NCBI GenBank assembly: GCA_008692225.1
Contig: VICG01000006.1
Location: 1,245,501-1,309,500, forward strand
Direction of reading: 5' to 3'
Length of the DNA stretch: 64,000 bases
Source: Monilinia fructicola
Taxonomy: Eukaryota > Ascomycota > Leotiomycetes > Helotiales > Sclerotiniaceae
Shown: positions 48,722 to 60,797 of the stretch, one piece after another
Layout of the letters: each line of letters starts with the position of its first letter
Numbering within the stretch: the first letter of the stretch is position 1
The notes under the pieces: model-generated
Databases searched by the model: none
What the model was told of the DNA's origin: nothing
What the model saw: only the letters and a program-made list of their open reading frames with translations
Made by a program: the position numbers and the translations under genes

Positions 48722-51700
48722 GGTATTAGAATTCACGTATAGATATATAACCTTATAGATATAAATACACAGATGTCTATCTATAATATAATGTTGTATA
48801 TTTTTGTAGATATTGATGAATGGATATGATAGTCATGGAACCTTGTCCATAGAGGGGAAAATGCTGCGCCAATAGCTGGGGATACAAGTACATGATGGTG
48901 AATTAAGCTTGAGAAAGTCTTGGCATTGGAACCTTCTCCCTCGTGATGATTGCGGAAACGAGATGTAAAGGAGACGAAGCTTCATCACTCACCGCAGCCG
49001 TCGACATGACGATATTTGCATATAGTAATATGATCTCGCGAAGATGTGCGGGATGTCTGTCTATTTGATTGAATGGGCAATTGATGTGATCGAATTGAAT
49101 ACGAATAGCCGCCCCTATTTAGCGCGTCTTGCAATTGACGTCGGGTCGTTTTCTACCTCCCTAGCTAAGGTTGGCGGTGGTGGGTTAGGTAGCGTAGCGA
49201 CCATGAAAGTCTCAGGCGATATACATTCGCGTCAACTCTCCTTTGATGTATGAGGTATGGAATGATATGAGGATATGTATATATATGATGTATGTATGTA
49301 GAGATGGTCGAATGACTGGATGACTGGACGATTAGATGATTAGATGATTAGATAATTAGATGATTGACTTGACTTTGATTGACTTGAAAGATGTAACCTT
49401 CCTTATATCTTCCCATGTATTAGATTCTGCATTTTGTTCTTTAGATCTATCTGTCTTTGTGCAGTTGAGTGCAGTTGAACATCTCTAGTCTAGCTAGCAC
49501 TATATACTATATCGATCGTAGATTTGTACGCGTAACCTTAAGAAGTGAGTGGCTGTGTTAGGAATAGTTGAAGAGAAGGGAGGCTTGAAAGGTATCATTT
49601 TCATATTATATGGTTGATTCAATCAAAGTATACATATCTAATCTATCGACTGTACCTTCTAGATATGTAGTAGTAGTCCTTTTATGTTTATTCAACCTTT
49701 ACAAAACATTAGAACCCAATACCTTCAGCTAAGTATATTTGGGTTAATTAGTTAATCTCAATCTCAATCTCAGTCAACACCACCACCACCATCTCCACCT
49801 CCACCATCACCACAACCACAACCACAAACATAAGGAATTTTAGAATCAGTCAATCGAAAAAGTAATAAAACAAGTACGAGCATTAGGATATTGGTAATCA
49901 ACCTTCAACCGAACCGGGATATATCCATCTGAACCTCCAATCTCCAATCTCTAACCTCCAACCCTCATTCATCCAGACCCGGACTTGGAAATAAGCTTAC
50001 ATTAGAACTGATCAGTCAATCACCTAAAGCTTAGCAATTTTTCGGGAATTTATCCGGTCGGCACTCAATTCAACAATACATACCGCATACCTCCACCTGT
50101 CGACTCTCCTACCTCTATAGTTCCAGCTCTAGTTCTAGTTCTAGTTCTAACCCAATCGAGCGAAAATGTAACGAGAATTCCCAAATAACACCAACACACC
50201 ACATATTACACTCGCCATCTATTGCCCCGCGAAAAAGCCTCAGAATTTATCTCACCGCTTTCTCTTACAAGAACAAATCCACCAGATCCCAAAGGCAAAA
50301 TAATTTCGTTGGTGAAAGATTCCAAGCGAGTAAGACAAACATCGGGACTGATGTAACATGGCTTTAGATCTAGACTGGAGAGCAAACTCGAATAGGACCT
50401 CCGTATAACCCTTGATACTTTGGTTGGAGGCTTGAAGGCTTCGTGGGAAAACTTTCGGGTTCTTGACCGGAGGGTTTGATCCGGATAGAGGGAAATAATC
50501 CCATTCGCTCTGCGTTGCCGCTTTCATTTGATAATCGTCCGAAACATCTTAGTGAGGTGTAACGTCGGTTCCTTCCCTCATCGACGATCATCTCTTTGTA
50601 TCACCCTTTAGGGGTCTGGGGATTGGAGATCTGGGGATGGAGATGTCAGTGGATTTCTAGGGGTTGGGACCAGGTACGATGCCGAAGGTAATGTGATATG
50701 CTGTTACAGTTACCAAAACTAATCTATCGGTGTCATAAACTGCCCTCGTTCGGGAGTTTACCCGAAAAAGAATTGGGTTGTACTTCTGTAGCACTTTCAC
50801 TGATTGGTTCGCGCTTCAATGCAAGCCATAATATTACTCTACCTAACCGAGGTGTCAAAATCGGAGGTGATCAAGATGAGGCATCTTCTAATTGCTGGTG
50901 ATTCTTCAAATACAAATTCAAATTCCTATGCTGATTGTTCTCTCAGTGTAACTAACTCGTTTTGTTGAATGCCCAACATCATCTCCACTTCCTTGTTCGA
51001 CAAGTTGATCATGGAACAAATCGTTCGTCATTCAACCGATTGATTGTTCAAGCTTTCAAAAAGTACCTATCCATAGCTTGGGAAGTTCCCTAGCAAGTTC
51101 AAGCGCATTTTTAATTGTTGAATATTATGGTTTTATATGAAGCGATCCATTATTGTTGCCTTTGAAAGAATGTCATCAAATCCAACTATCAAGCAAAAAT
51201 AAGTACCATGGCGAGGACACCATCCTTCAAGGGTACTGCTCAGAGAGCTCTGTAGTATGAGCAATGTTCACTGATCATCTTCTTGACTCAAAATGCTCAT
51301 CTTTTTGTACGAGATATCCATTGCGACATCGACTTGATATCCAATTTCTTGATATAATGACAGATGTAGCTTTTATACCAATGCGATTTGGTCTGCGAGG
51401 ATGTGGTTTTTCCATAGATGTGGATGTTCAGCTATTTTACTCTTGATACACACTTGAACGCAAATGTAGTTCATATAAGTAACCCATATTTAGTGATATG
51501 TACATTTGAGCTATAGTATGCTCTTTTTAAGTGGAAATAGAGAACCCGGCGCTCAAATCCCAGCAGATGAGAAAAATTACAGAGGCTAATTAGAGGGTTC
51601 CAAGGGGTGTATATCAGACCATCCATGATCTACTTCAAATATTGAATTTGGAGGAAGTTCGAAGCATTCACTCCAAATCCCAAAGCCATAAGTTCATTAA

Positions 51701-54700
51701 AATTCTCCATTCTGTTATTACCATCTCAGATTCTTTCTAAATGCAAACATCATTCTCCGTCCCAACTTCTATCTTCACATAATTCAAAAACTGCAAAACC
51801 ACCAAAATCTCATTTATTGGTCAACATATACTTGAACACCATCATAGAATAACATTCTCTTCTCCTTGAACAATATATCTTCATGAAAAACAATATACAG
51901 CAGATCATAGGCCCACGTTTATAGCCGTACATGCAGTGATACAGGTCTAGCAAGTAAACCCCACCTCAATACCAAGTATCAACAGTTCGGAATCAGTATC
52001 CTGTAGCAGTCATGTCACAGAATGGATACGTAACCACATCTGTTGCTAAATAGTATATAAAGTCCCAGTCTACACATGCATCACAGATCGAGCAGGAAAT
52101 TCTTCATCCGGCGACAAACTGCAGGATGATTAACGCAAATTAGCCATGGAAAATATGGGAATACATATAGGAAACTAATTTTCATCGAGAGACTTCTCGT
52201 ATACCTAAGAAGAAGGATTCAGAAAGCCATATCGTGAATTTGCTAGTTGTTGCCAATACCTTGTGAACTTCTCGTTCCAATAATGTTGTCTTTCAATTCT
52301 TGTAGTTTATAAGGAAAGATTCCGTCAACCTTACCTGATTTACTACATTTTGGAATTTTGACAGGGAGGTCAGCTGAATGTCAACTGATCTTGCCTCCCA
52401 TCTCCTTTCGCCTGAAATATATCCTAAAAATATGTCTTGTATATTATGCAATAATGTAATATAGAATATTGTCTTCTATTATTAAGAATAGCCATCTTCA
52501 AGATCCCTTATCTGTAGCAACCTCGAGGCTTAGGCTTTTCATATAGATTTCTCAGATGTTTCTATAATCCCAAAATGTAAGCTTTATCATATGCATAGAG
52601 AAGTACACACTTGGTGTATAAATCGTCATTAATCATGGCGATAGGTCCTCATTTCATAACTCAGTACAAACATCATGTTGAAATGCACCATTGCCGAGAG
52701 GCTCACAAATTCATCAATTATGGTTGTGATTATCTTTATTCTTCATTAGGTGCCACCTCATATGATATAGAGATGTGGATGAGATCTAGTACAAAGGATA
52801 GAAATAAAGAACCAATGATCAAAGGAATCATACAATAGCGGATTTTCTGCTGAAATGGTACGATGGGAGGCCAATAACCCATCAAAGAACCTCTATTCCG
52901 CTTGAACATAGACACACCCAGACCAGAGAGATCAAAGACCATATATTAAATGCACCGCCCAATGCATCTGTCGAATATTTTTCGAATAGCGAGCTGTATT
53001 GTAGTATAATACTAAAATTACTAATCATATCAACCGTTTCTCGACTTGAGGTTTAAACCCACCTACCAAAAAGCTCATCACATAATACTGAACTCTAATT
53101 CGCATCATAACAACGCTACTTCCAATATCATCAAGATCACCGAACAGGATGTGAATTGAGAAACTGAGATCCTCTGACTTCAGATTTTAAAGTCATCGTT
53201 GTTCGTGAAGTGCGAACTTAAATGTTATATTCATCTTCCAGAGATAGTTAGTATCTGTAAAGTAACCTCACTCAACAACAATCCCAGTATTTGCTATTCC
53301 ATACTTGATTACTGACCAGCAAATTTACCTCCTAACAATTAGTCACCTCTGAATTAATTTCCATTTCTGAAACACTCAGCTCAAGGTTTGTATTTGTAAT
53401 TTCAGTCGAGATGATGCCAGGTCTTGGCATGTTTCCCTGCTTCTTGGAGTTATGCATATCGATATCACCAAGCCGGATTTCTCCAAGGTGCATTTTGGGA
53501 TTTAACCTTAGAAGAGAGTTGAGGATCTGGGAGAACGTTTCTGTTGGGGGTTTGCAGTGGGTTGTGGGTTGTGGGAGTATGACAGCATGATGGTACCCCA
53601 AAGGCAATCAGGAATTCATTCCATATATTAAAAATAAGAAGCCAGAATAAACAGTGGTCAACAACATATGTGCTATAAAACAACACTGTTCTTTTCTCTC
53701 CCAAACTTCTGATCTTCACAACAAAGCCACAGAGCGTCGACACCTACAGCTTCAAAAGGATTCGAAGAAGATGAAAGATGCTTGAAAACTTAGAAAGGAT
53801 CCTCTTTACCTCAATATTCGTTGCAAGGTGAACGGTAAATGCATATGAGACAGAGGTGAGTCCAAGAGCTGATGTATGTATCTAGGTCTAAACGATAGAA
53901 ATATAAACGACAACAAGTACATTAGACGGGAGTATAGGTAACGTTGAAGAGTTCTGCATATACTAGAAAATTAGAACTAGACCGTGAAATTGGAATTGAC
54001 AATGATTAATACTTAATGATTCCCGGGAAACAAAAGATCCCCGTGAATATTTCTAGAATCTAGTGATAACATTGATAGGCTGAGAGAGATGGGAATTCAA
54101 ATTTCTGTTCTATCCCCCTCGACACCGTATCTCAATCCCCCCTGACCACCCCAACAACCACAACATCCTCTCCCTCCCTCCTGCACCATCTATACCTCGA
54201 ATCCATACCCACAAAATGAAAAGGTAAAAGACTGACTATTCAGTGTAAAGGAGACTTTAATCAAACTGATATCTATTGGCAAGTATTCTCTATGATGCAA
54301 TGCAAGGCAGCGATAGGATCAACCATGTGAAGTTGAAGTATCTCGATTCTATCTCCAGCTGAGCACTGATGAACCAATAGAATAAACTAACGAATAGGAT
54401 TAATCATGGAACTCAAAAGTCACGTATTAATCAATACATCACTCTATCTATGTGTATTTAGAAGAAACATAGGAGACCCCAAAGATTAAACGAGGATGCA
54501 GGATGTCAGAAGTACAAATCATCTTACCCCTTGATATCAATTGAATATCGTTTGTGTAGCGGTATGATGAGGGTGATATGGATATCGCAGGTGGGGTTGT
54601 AGGTAGCTTGAGGGCTGGTTGTCTGATGGGTATAGAGTGGGTGATGGGTTGGATGGGTATGGTATGTATGGTAAGTCTTTGTAGTTATTTGATGTTTGGA

Positions 54701-55190
54701 GGTGGTTGGGTGGTTGGTGAGAGTTGGGATGAGGGGATGTGGAATGGTGAGGTATAATAGATGGACTTTTAGGGGCGAGGGACATCACTCTTTTATTTCT
54801 GATTTGGAGCATAAGGGGGGATGAGTGATCGGTTGGATGGATGATTATTGGTCTGTACCTTATGCGTGCATGGCATGGGGGAAGTTGATGCAATGATACC
54901 AAAAGAGAAGACACAATCACCAGTCACATCACTCAGTTGCACGAGAGATTATTGTAATCATAAAGTATTAAATTGTATTCATGCATGCGTATATACATAT
55001 CTCATAAATCAACGCGTAAGTATATCCTGATCCGAACCCTGATCTTGGGAGCGACCCGACCAACCCTGGTACCCAAACACCGTGATTACTATTACAGTAT
55101 CACCCTTTATCACCGACGAAAAGCAAACCACCACTGTATCCCAGCTCGCTCTTGTCGAGCTGTATATTAAAAAAGTAACGCGCGAATATC
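48722..55190. other. 6.5 kb without a supported gene
   Basis: The first part is the bZIP promoter. Low-complexity pieces: GATTAGAT units (49330-49365), CACCACC/CCACAAC runs (49780-49828), TCTAGT units (50120-50148). A minus frame at 53335-53607 ends in a somewhat protein-like stretch (ILNSLLRLNPKMHLGE) but has no start, splice or domain support. Nothing else is recognised on either strand. Confidence 0.4.
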
Positions 55191-56882
55191 TTAAACATCA
55201 AGCTTCTCAGCATGTTGAACGTGCTCACCGGCAACGCCATCCTTATCGGTCATGCCCATCTCAGCGGCGAAGGTGGAGTGAGGAACCCACTTGGCTGATG
55301 TACGTGGAGTGCTCTCCTCCAACATACGGTCGACTTGCTCGAGGGACAGACCCTTGGTTTCGGGAACGAGGAAATAAGCATAGACGAAGCAGCATGAGCA
55401 GAGAGCACCCCACATGAAGAAGACCTTGGCGCCCAAGTTTGCTTGGCCCTTCTCGGTACCGACGAGGTATGGAGTGATGACGGCGATGATGCAGTTCCAG
55501 AGCCAGTTGGAGGCGGTGGAGAGACCGACACCACGGGATCGGATGGGGAGAGGGTAGATTTCACCGACGAGAAACCCAAGCTCCGGGACCCCAGGTGGTG
55601 GCGAAGAAGGAGATGTAGATGCAGATGAAGGCGATCATGGCTTGGACGGCGGCGGTGTTGTGTTGGGATTCACGACCGGCGGTAACTCCGATGACGGCAA
55701 CGATGAATTCACAGGTTAACATACCGAGAGCACCCCAGATGAGGATTGGGCGGCGACCGAAACGTTCGACGGTGTAGAAGGAGATGGGGGTGGAGCAGAC
55801 GTTGACGAGAGTGGTGATCAAACCGATAAGGAAAGGGTTGGAGATCGTGCCGAGAGCTTGGAAGAAGGTGGTACCGAAGTAGAAGATGAAGTTGACACCG
55901 GTCCACTGTTGCATCATCTGAAGGGAAGTACCGAGGATAGTTCTGCGGAGGTTGGAACCCGGGTTGCGGAGACCTCCCTTGAAGCAGTTGGCCCAGGAGC
56001 CGAAGTAACCGGTTTGAGGAATCACCGACATCTCGTACTCATGGTTGGCAATGATCTCAGTGAGTTCTTGTTGGACGTATTCACTACCTTGTGGTTCACC
56101 TCTGAGACGAGCAAGGTTGATGGCGGCCCGGTCGAGATCACCCTTCTTGACGAAATATCTTGGGGATTCAGGGAGGAGGAAGAGACCACCACCCAAGATC
56201 AAAGCCCATGCGATTTGCAGAGCGATAGGGATTCTGTAAGAACCGGTATCGAGACGGTTTTGCGTAGCATAATCGACGCACGATGCGAGAAGAAGACCAA
56301 TGGTGATGCAAAATTGGTAACCAGATACCAAAGCACCACGAACCTTCTTGGGGCAAATCTCGGACATGTAAAGAATGATAGTAGCAGAGACAAAACCTAC
56401 ACCGAAACCGGCGATCAAACGACCAGCAACGAGGAGGCCGATAGCGGTAGAGATAGTTTGCAAGATGACACCAACAATGAAGACGATACAGCCGAGAATA
56501 ACAGTAGTTCGGCGACCGAACCAATCGGCAAGATCACCAGCGATCAAAGCACCGAAGAAGGTACCGGCGGAGAGAATAGATGTGATTAAAGATTTATCGG
56601 AAGCGGGGAGAACGAAAGCGGCGAGCTCAGCAGCGGATGCTCCTGCACCAGGAATGGGCTTGCCAGTCTAAAAGTTTATGTTAGTTGGTGTCTTGAGGGA
56701 AGGGGGTAGCTGAAAGTGTGACGCACGTATAGATGAATGAAGTAGTCCATTCCCATGACACCGGAAATATATCCAGAATCATAACCGAAGAAGATACCAC
56801 CGAAGGAAGCAAAAGCACACATCATGTATGCCTTTGCTGTTACGGGTGCCTCAATACGGGCGACATCTGCAGTGCCGGCCAT
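55191..56882 (-). CDS. hexose (monosaccharide) transporter, sugar porter family (frameshifted as printed)
   Basis: Minus-strand exons 56882-56727 and 56667-55191; 543 residues after one correction. Major-facilitator sugar-porter motifs are present: GYDSGYISGV in helix 1, DWFGRR, PESPRYF before the central loop, RFGRRPILIWG, and PETKGLSLEQVDRML near the end, with about twelve hydrophobic helices. It should import glucose or related hexoses by proton symport at the plasma membrane. The frame is interrupted once, at AAA 55572-55574 (minus-strand TTT) between GPGAWV and LVGEIYPLP; dropping one base restores the frame to the natural stop and leaves no other stop. The 59-nt intron after FIHLY is phase 0. 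The carbon-repressor-like sites upstream fit a glucose-regulated transporter. Confidence 0.92.
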
Positions 56883-59800
56883 TGTTGAGGATGGGTTTGA
56901 ATGTATTAGAGGGGACGGAGAGGAAGTGTGTGAAAGAGATGTTGAGGGACGAATTCAGTCGAGGTCGATTGCTAATTGATCAAATAAGAAATGGAGTTGT
57001 TGATGTTGATGAGTCTGGGGGAAAAAGGTTATATTCTGGAGGGGAATCGAGTCCTTTTGTATCTGTGGCCCATGGAAGAGTGCTGAACCTGGAGGACGAA
57101 GGTTAAGATCCGTATTAGCATTGAGCATGGTTTACAGTGGGTTTACACGCTTGTATGGTTTCTCTCGTTGATACGGCCGGTGGGCTCTCTCGCCAAAATC
57201 TCATGTCAATTGTCTCCAGATGGAGACGCCGCCACTCCACATCAACGCTAATTACCCCATGTCTTGCTAGCAATGCTCTTCTCCATACATCTAGGCATGA
57301 AAACACGGACAACCGAGAGTTTGGTCTGTGCGGTACCCGAGTAATCGGTCCTTTTTGTAAGGAAGGAAGAAAAAGACTAGACGGTAAGTAGTTGTTATGT
57401 ATATGTAGTTAGTATGTTGGATGGGCTGGAAGTGAATGGTAGCTAGGCAGAGTAGAGACGACTAGGTCACAACCTCGGGTCGAAATACTATTTGGGGCTT
57501 GACATTGGACGATGGATGGATGGTGACTACAACATCCTAATATGAGCGATTAGGTTAGGTTAGGTTAGGTTGGATTAGATGGATATATGGTGTACTCCGT
57601 ATAGCATGATCGAAGTATTTGTTATATGCCTAGAGTAGAGTAGATTGGATATAGCTTCTATTATGATTATTAATTTCATTTTGATTGTCCTCCATTTTAT
57701 TCGTTGAAATGAAGAAGCTCTATTTGAAATTTCTTCATCTGTCAATTGGTTTAACGTGGACGCATTAACCCTACGGTGGAGGATCCAATTGTATGGTTCG
57801 TACTACCTACAGGAAAGCAAAGCTAATAGAGTGAAAAGACCAATAGCACCAACCAAATTGGCTGTAGTCGTCAATACAACGAACTAATCGTCGACTTTGA
57901 AAGATTTGTCAGGCCCGCTTACAGGGGCCAAATTCGAGCTGTCAATCCCCTTTTCCGGTATGGCCGATACAGTACAGTACATTGATACATACATACATCG
58001 ATATGTTTCTAACCCCCACAAACTTTTTGAATTTGGAAATCTGGAGCACTCACTTGACATATCTTGAACCTCCTTCGTGGCAAGATGAGTCGGCATGCAT
58101 GCGTGTATGTCCCTTTTACCACCCAATTGATCGTTCGTAACGATGTCAGAAATCAGTGTACTGTATCATGAACGTAGCAATACAGGAAACCTATGTATGT
58201 GTGCATAGTACATACATAATTGACCGAACGTAAAAATATCCCAGCCGCGGATCATTTCATGCATACTGTAAAACCCCCCCATGTTCGAAGAGGAAGAAAA
58301 GAAGTTCAAGCCACCAACGTGATCATTTTATTCTATTTCATTTTGTATGAGGATATTAATCGTATTACTTTGATTATTTGTACAGAGTATAGTAGGTACA
58401 GTACCTCACTAATAGATGTTGATGAACAAGATATGTTTCCTCGTAATTAGTCGATTCAAAGCATTACGATTTCATTTTTGAACTTTGATCGAAATTCATC
58501 ACGAGCCTTTCTAGAAAACAAAATATACATCTCCAGAATTGAGAATCCAGTGACCAATTGATTCCAAATTCAAGGTTCTAGCTTGAATCTCTTCACGGGG
58601 GTCATATCCTTTGAAAGTAAAGCGTTAAAGGCGTCGGCTATTAGTTCGTCTTGGAGCTGAGTGACATCCGAGACTGAGCCACACATGCATCAAAGCTGGT
58701 ACCGTGGTACGAAGGCTAAAATAAACTTATTTAATGGAGAAGTTTTGTACGACTGTACTACTGTATGGAATTTGTATGGAATTTGTAAGGCATCTAGTCT
58801 AGCGGATGAATAGATGATAGTCTGGACTTTGCATTTGTGCGGGCAAGTCCGTTCGTTAATTTGTTCTGGAATGTAGAATGTGGAAAACCTGGAGTCATGG
58901 AGTCCTGGAGTTTTAGATCGAGTTACAACTCACAATAATATCATCCATCTAATGCATTTGAAATAACTTGTCTAGACTCGAGACTTTAGACTTTAGACTT
59001 TCAGACTTTGGGGATATAGCGAGCACACCGTTACAACTTACAACTAACTAACAATGATTCCCTTCCTAGTAATTCCCTCCATATTCTATCTAAAAAAAAA
59101 CATGTCAACAAATAAATCCTTTTCAAACGAAGATGGGGCGTTGAAAGCATGAAATAAAAAAATATCCGAAGAATCTCCCAATTTTGTTACAGTATAACCG
59201 TAATTCTACCAACAGGCTACAATGATGTTCCTGGTAGCCAAGATCAGATTTGAATGAAGTCAATTGGATAACCATCTGTTTGTCACTCACAGACTTGGAT
59301 GTGCACTACCCTCAAATTGAACATAAACGTGTTGGATACCTTGGCATGACATCCTCGGGATTGATATTGGCTTGGCTGTAATTTTAAAGGCCGAGAGATT
59401 CGGAGAGAGGGAGATTTTGTTTTGCAGCAGTGTTGGAGGTTACGGATGGTGTTGTGAACTTGTGAACTTGTGACTCGTGAGGGATTGATTCAGAGAGCGT
59501 TCAACATTTATCTGTTCATGGGAAGTTAAGAGTTGGAAGTCGTCTAATTTAATATCATTGTATTGTTATGGTCATTTTGAATATATTATTGAGGATATAT
59601 TATTCTGAATAATACATATATAATCATGACATAGTTCTATATCGGTAAAAGTACCGAAGACTAATTGCATACCTACCCGTGGACCTACCTAGTACCTACC
59701 TAGCACCTACTCGTATAATTTTCTATACCTACTCTTAGTACTCTACAATCATTAAGGGGGGAGAAAAGATATTTCTTCTAATTTCCACATTTTAAACTTC

Positions 59801-60400
59801 TTCCTCAATTTTAATTTTTTATTCGCCTTTCCTTCCTTATTCTCTTCGTTCCCTTTTTCTATCCCAATTCCAAAATCTGATTTCATTCCCACTCATTTCC
59901 GGTCCTCTCTTATTCTTCTAGTTGGTTGCCCTCTTACTCTTTTACTCTCTCTCTTTTCCTTCATCTTGCCCTTCTCTCTTATTCCTACATCCCCCTCCCC
60001 CGCCCCCTCCCCTTCCCCCTCTCCCTCTTTCTTCCTCCCTCCCACTCTCTTTCCACATTTACTCCAAACTCCAGAAAACCCCAAGACAGTCAAACCCCAA
60101 CATTCCCCACTTACTCTCCACTTACTCTCCGCTCTCTATATCCATAATCCCACATGCTTTTACACCTTTTACATGCTCTAACATCCTTCTACGAATCTAC
60201 TTACTTTGAACAAAAGGCAATATCCGCCTTTACGCATGAGAAGATGGAGGTAATCGGCCCTTTATGATTCTTGCTTTCAAATTTTCAATATCACCAAATC
60301 CCCAAATCCCAAATCCCCAAACTCCCCTTTCCCCATACGAATCTTCGGATCCACTTCTCATCTCCAGACCGACCCGACAGGACCAATACATTAATAACTA
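56883..60400. other. hexose transporter promoter, then gene-poor DNA
   Basis: The first few hundred bases are the transporter promoter. The rest shows no supported gene. Small features: a GGTTA five-base repeat (57552-57571), pyrimidine-rich stretches (59810-60050) and CTACC runs (59672-59720). Confidence 0.4.
57015..57094. promoter_or_regulatory. three SYGGRG (CreA/Mig1-type) sites upstream of the hexose transporter
   Basis: CTGGGG at 57015-57020, CTGGAG at 57036-57041 and CTGGAG at 57089-57094, all in one orientation and 130-215 bases before the start codon. SYGGRG is the known CreA carbon-catabolite repressor site. Clustering makes function plausible, but the motif is short and common. 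Confidence 0.4.
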
Positions 60401-60797
60401 CAGTAGAACCTGTGTATAAGGGACTACGTTATACGGGATAACTCGTTATACGGGACATTTATTCCAATTTTGGTAATTTTTGTATGGGGGAACGGGATTT
60501 TTTAACTTTAAGGGATTACGGGACAAATTATTCCCAGTCCCTTATAAAAATTGAAGATTTCATTGGTTGTCGTATAAAATTTAGTGGGGAGATGATCTAA
60601 TTAGTGGGGAATAGTCTAAATGACAACATATCACATGATTTTTTTGTTAAAAATATCAGGGGTATATAGAAAAATGACTAAGCTTAGCCATACAAATTTT
60701 GCTGATGCCTTGTTGCCTAACCTGCATATACGGGAATCCTGGATATACGGGATTTAATTGGCCGAATTTTTCGATCCCTTATAACCAGGTTCTACTG
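60401..60797. mobile_element. pogo/Fot1-like MITE with TA target-site duplication
   Basis: Left end CAGTAGAACCTGTGTATAAG and right end (reverse complement CAGTAGAACCTGGTTATAAG) are inverted repeats identical except at two positions in 20. TA flanks both ends (60399-60400 and 60798-60799). CAGTAGAACCT-type ends and TA targets are typical of the pogo/Fot1 branch of Tc1/mariner. The 397-base element has no open frame and carries internal TATACGGGA repeats related to the ends. It is not AT-shifted, so it seems little affected by RIP. Confidence 0.85.

Noticed and set aside
55858..56589. 243-codon plus-strand open frame
   Set aside because: It lies exactly antisense to the hexose transporter coding sequence, whose motifs are unambiguous; it is a shadow of codon bias.
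57552..57571. GGTTA repeats resembling telomere sequence
   Set aside because: Only four five-base units, not TTAGGG, and far from any sign of a chromosome end.
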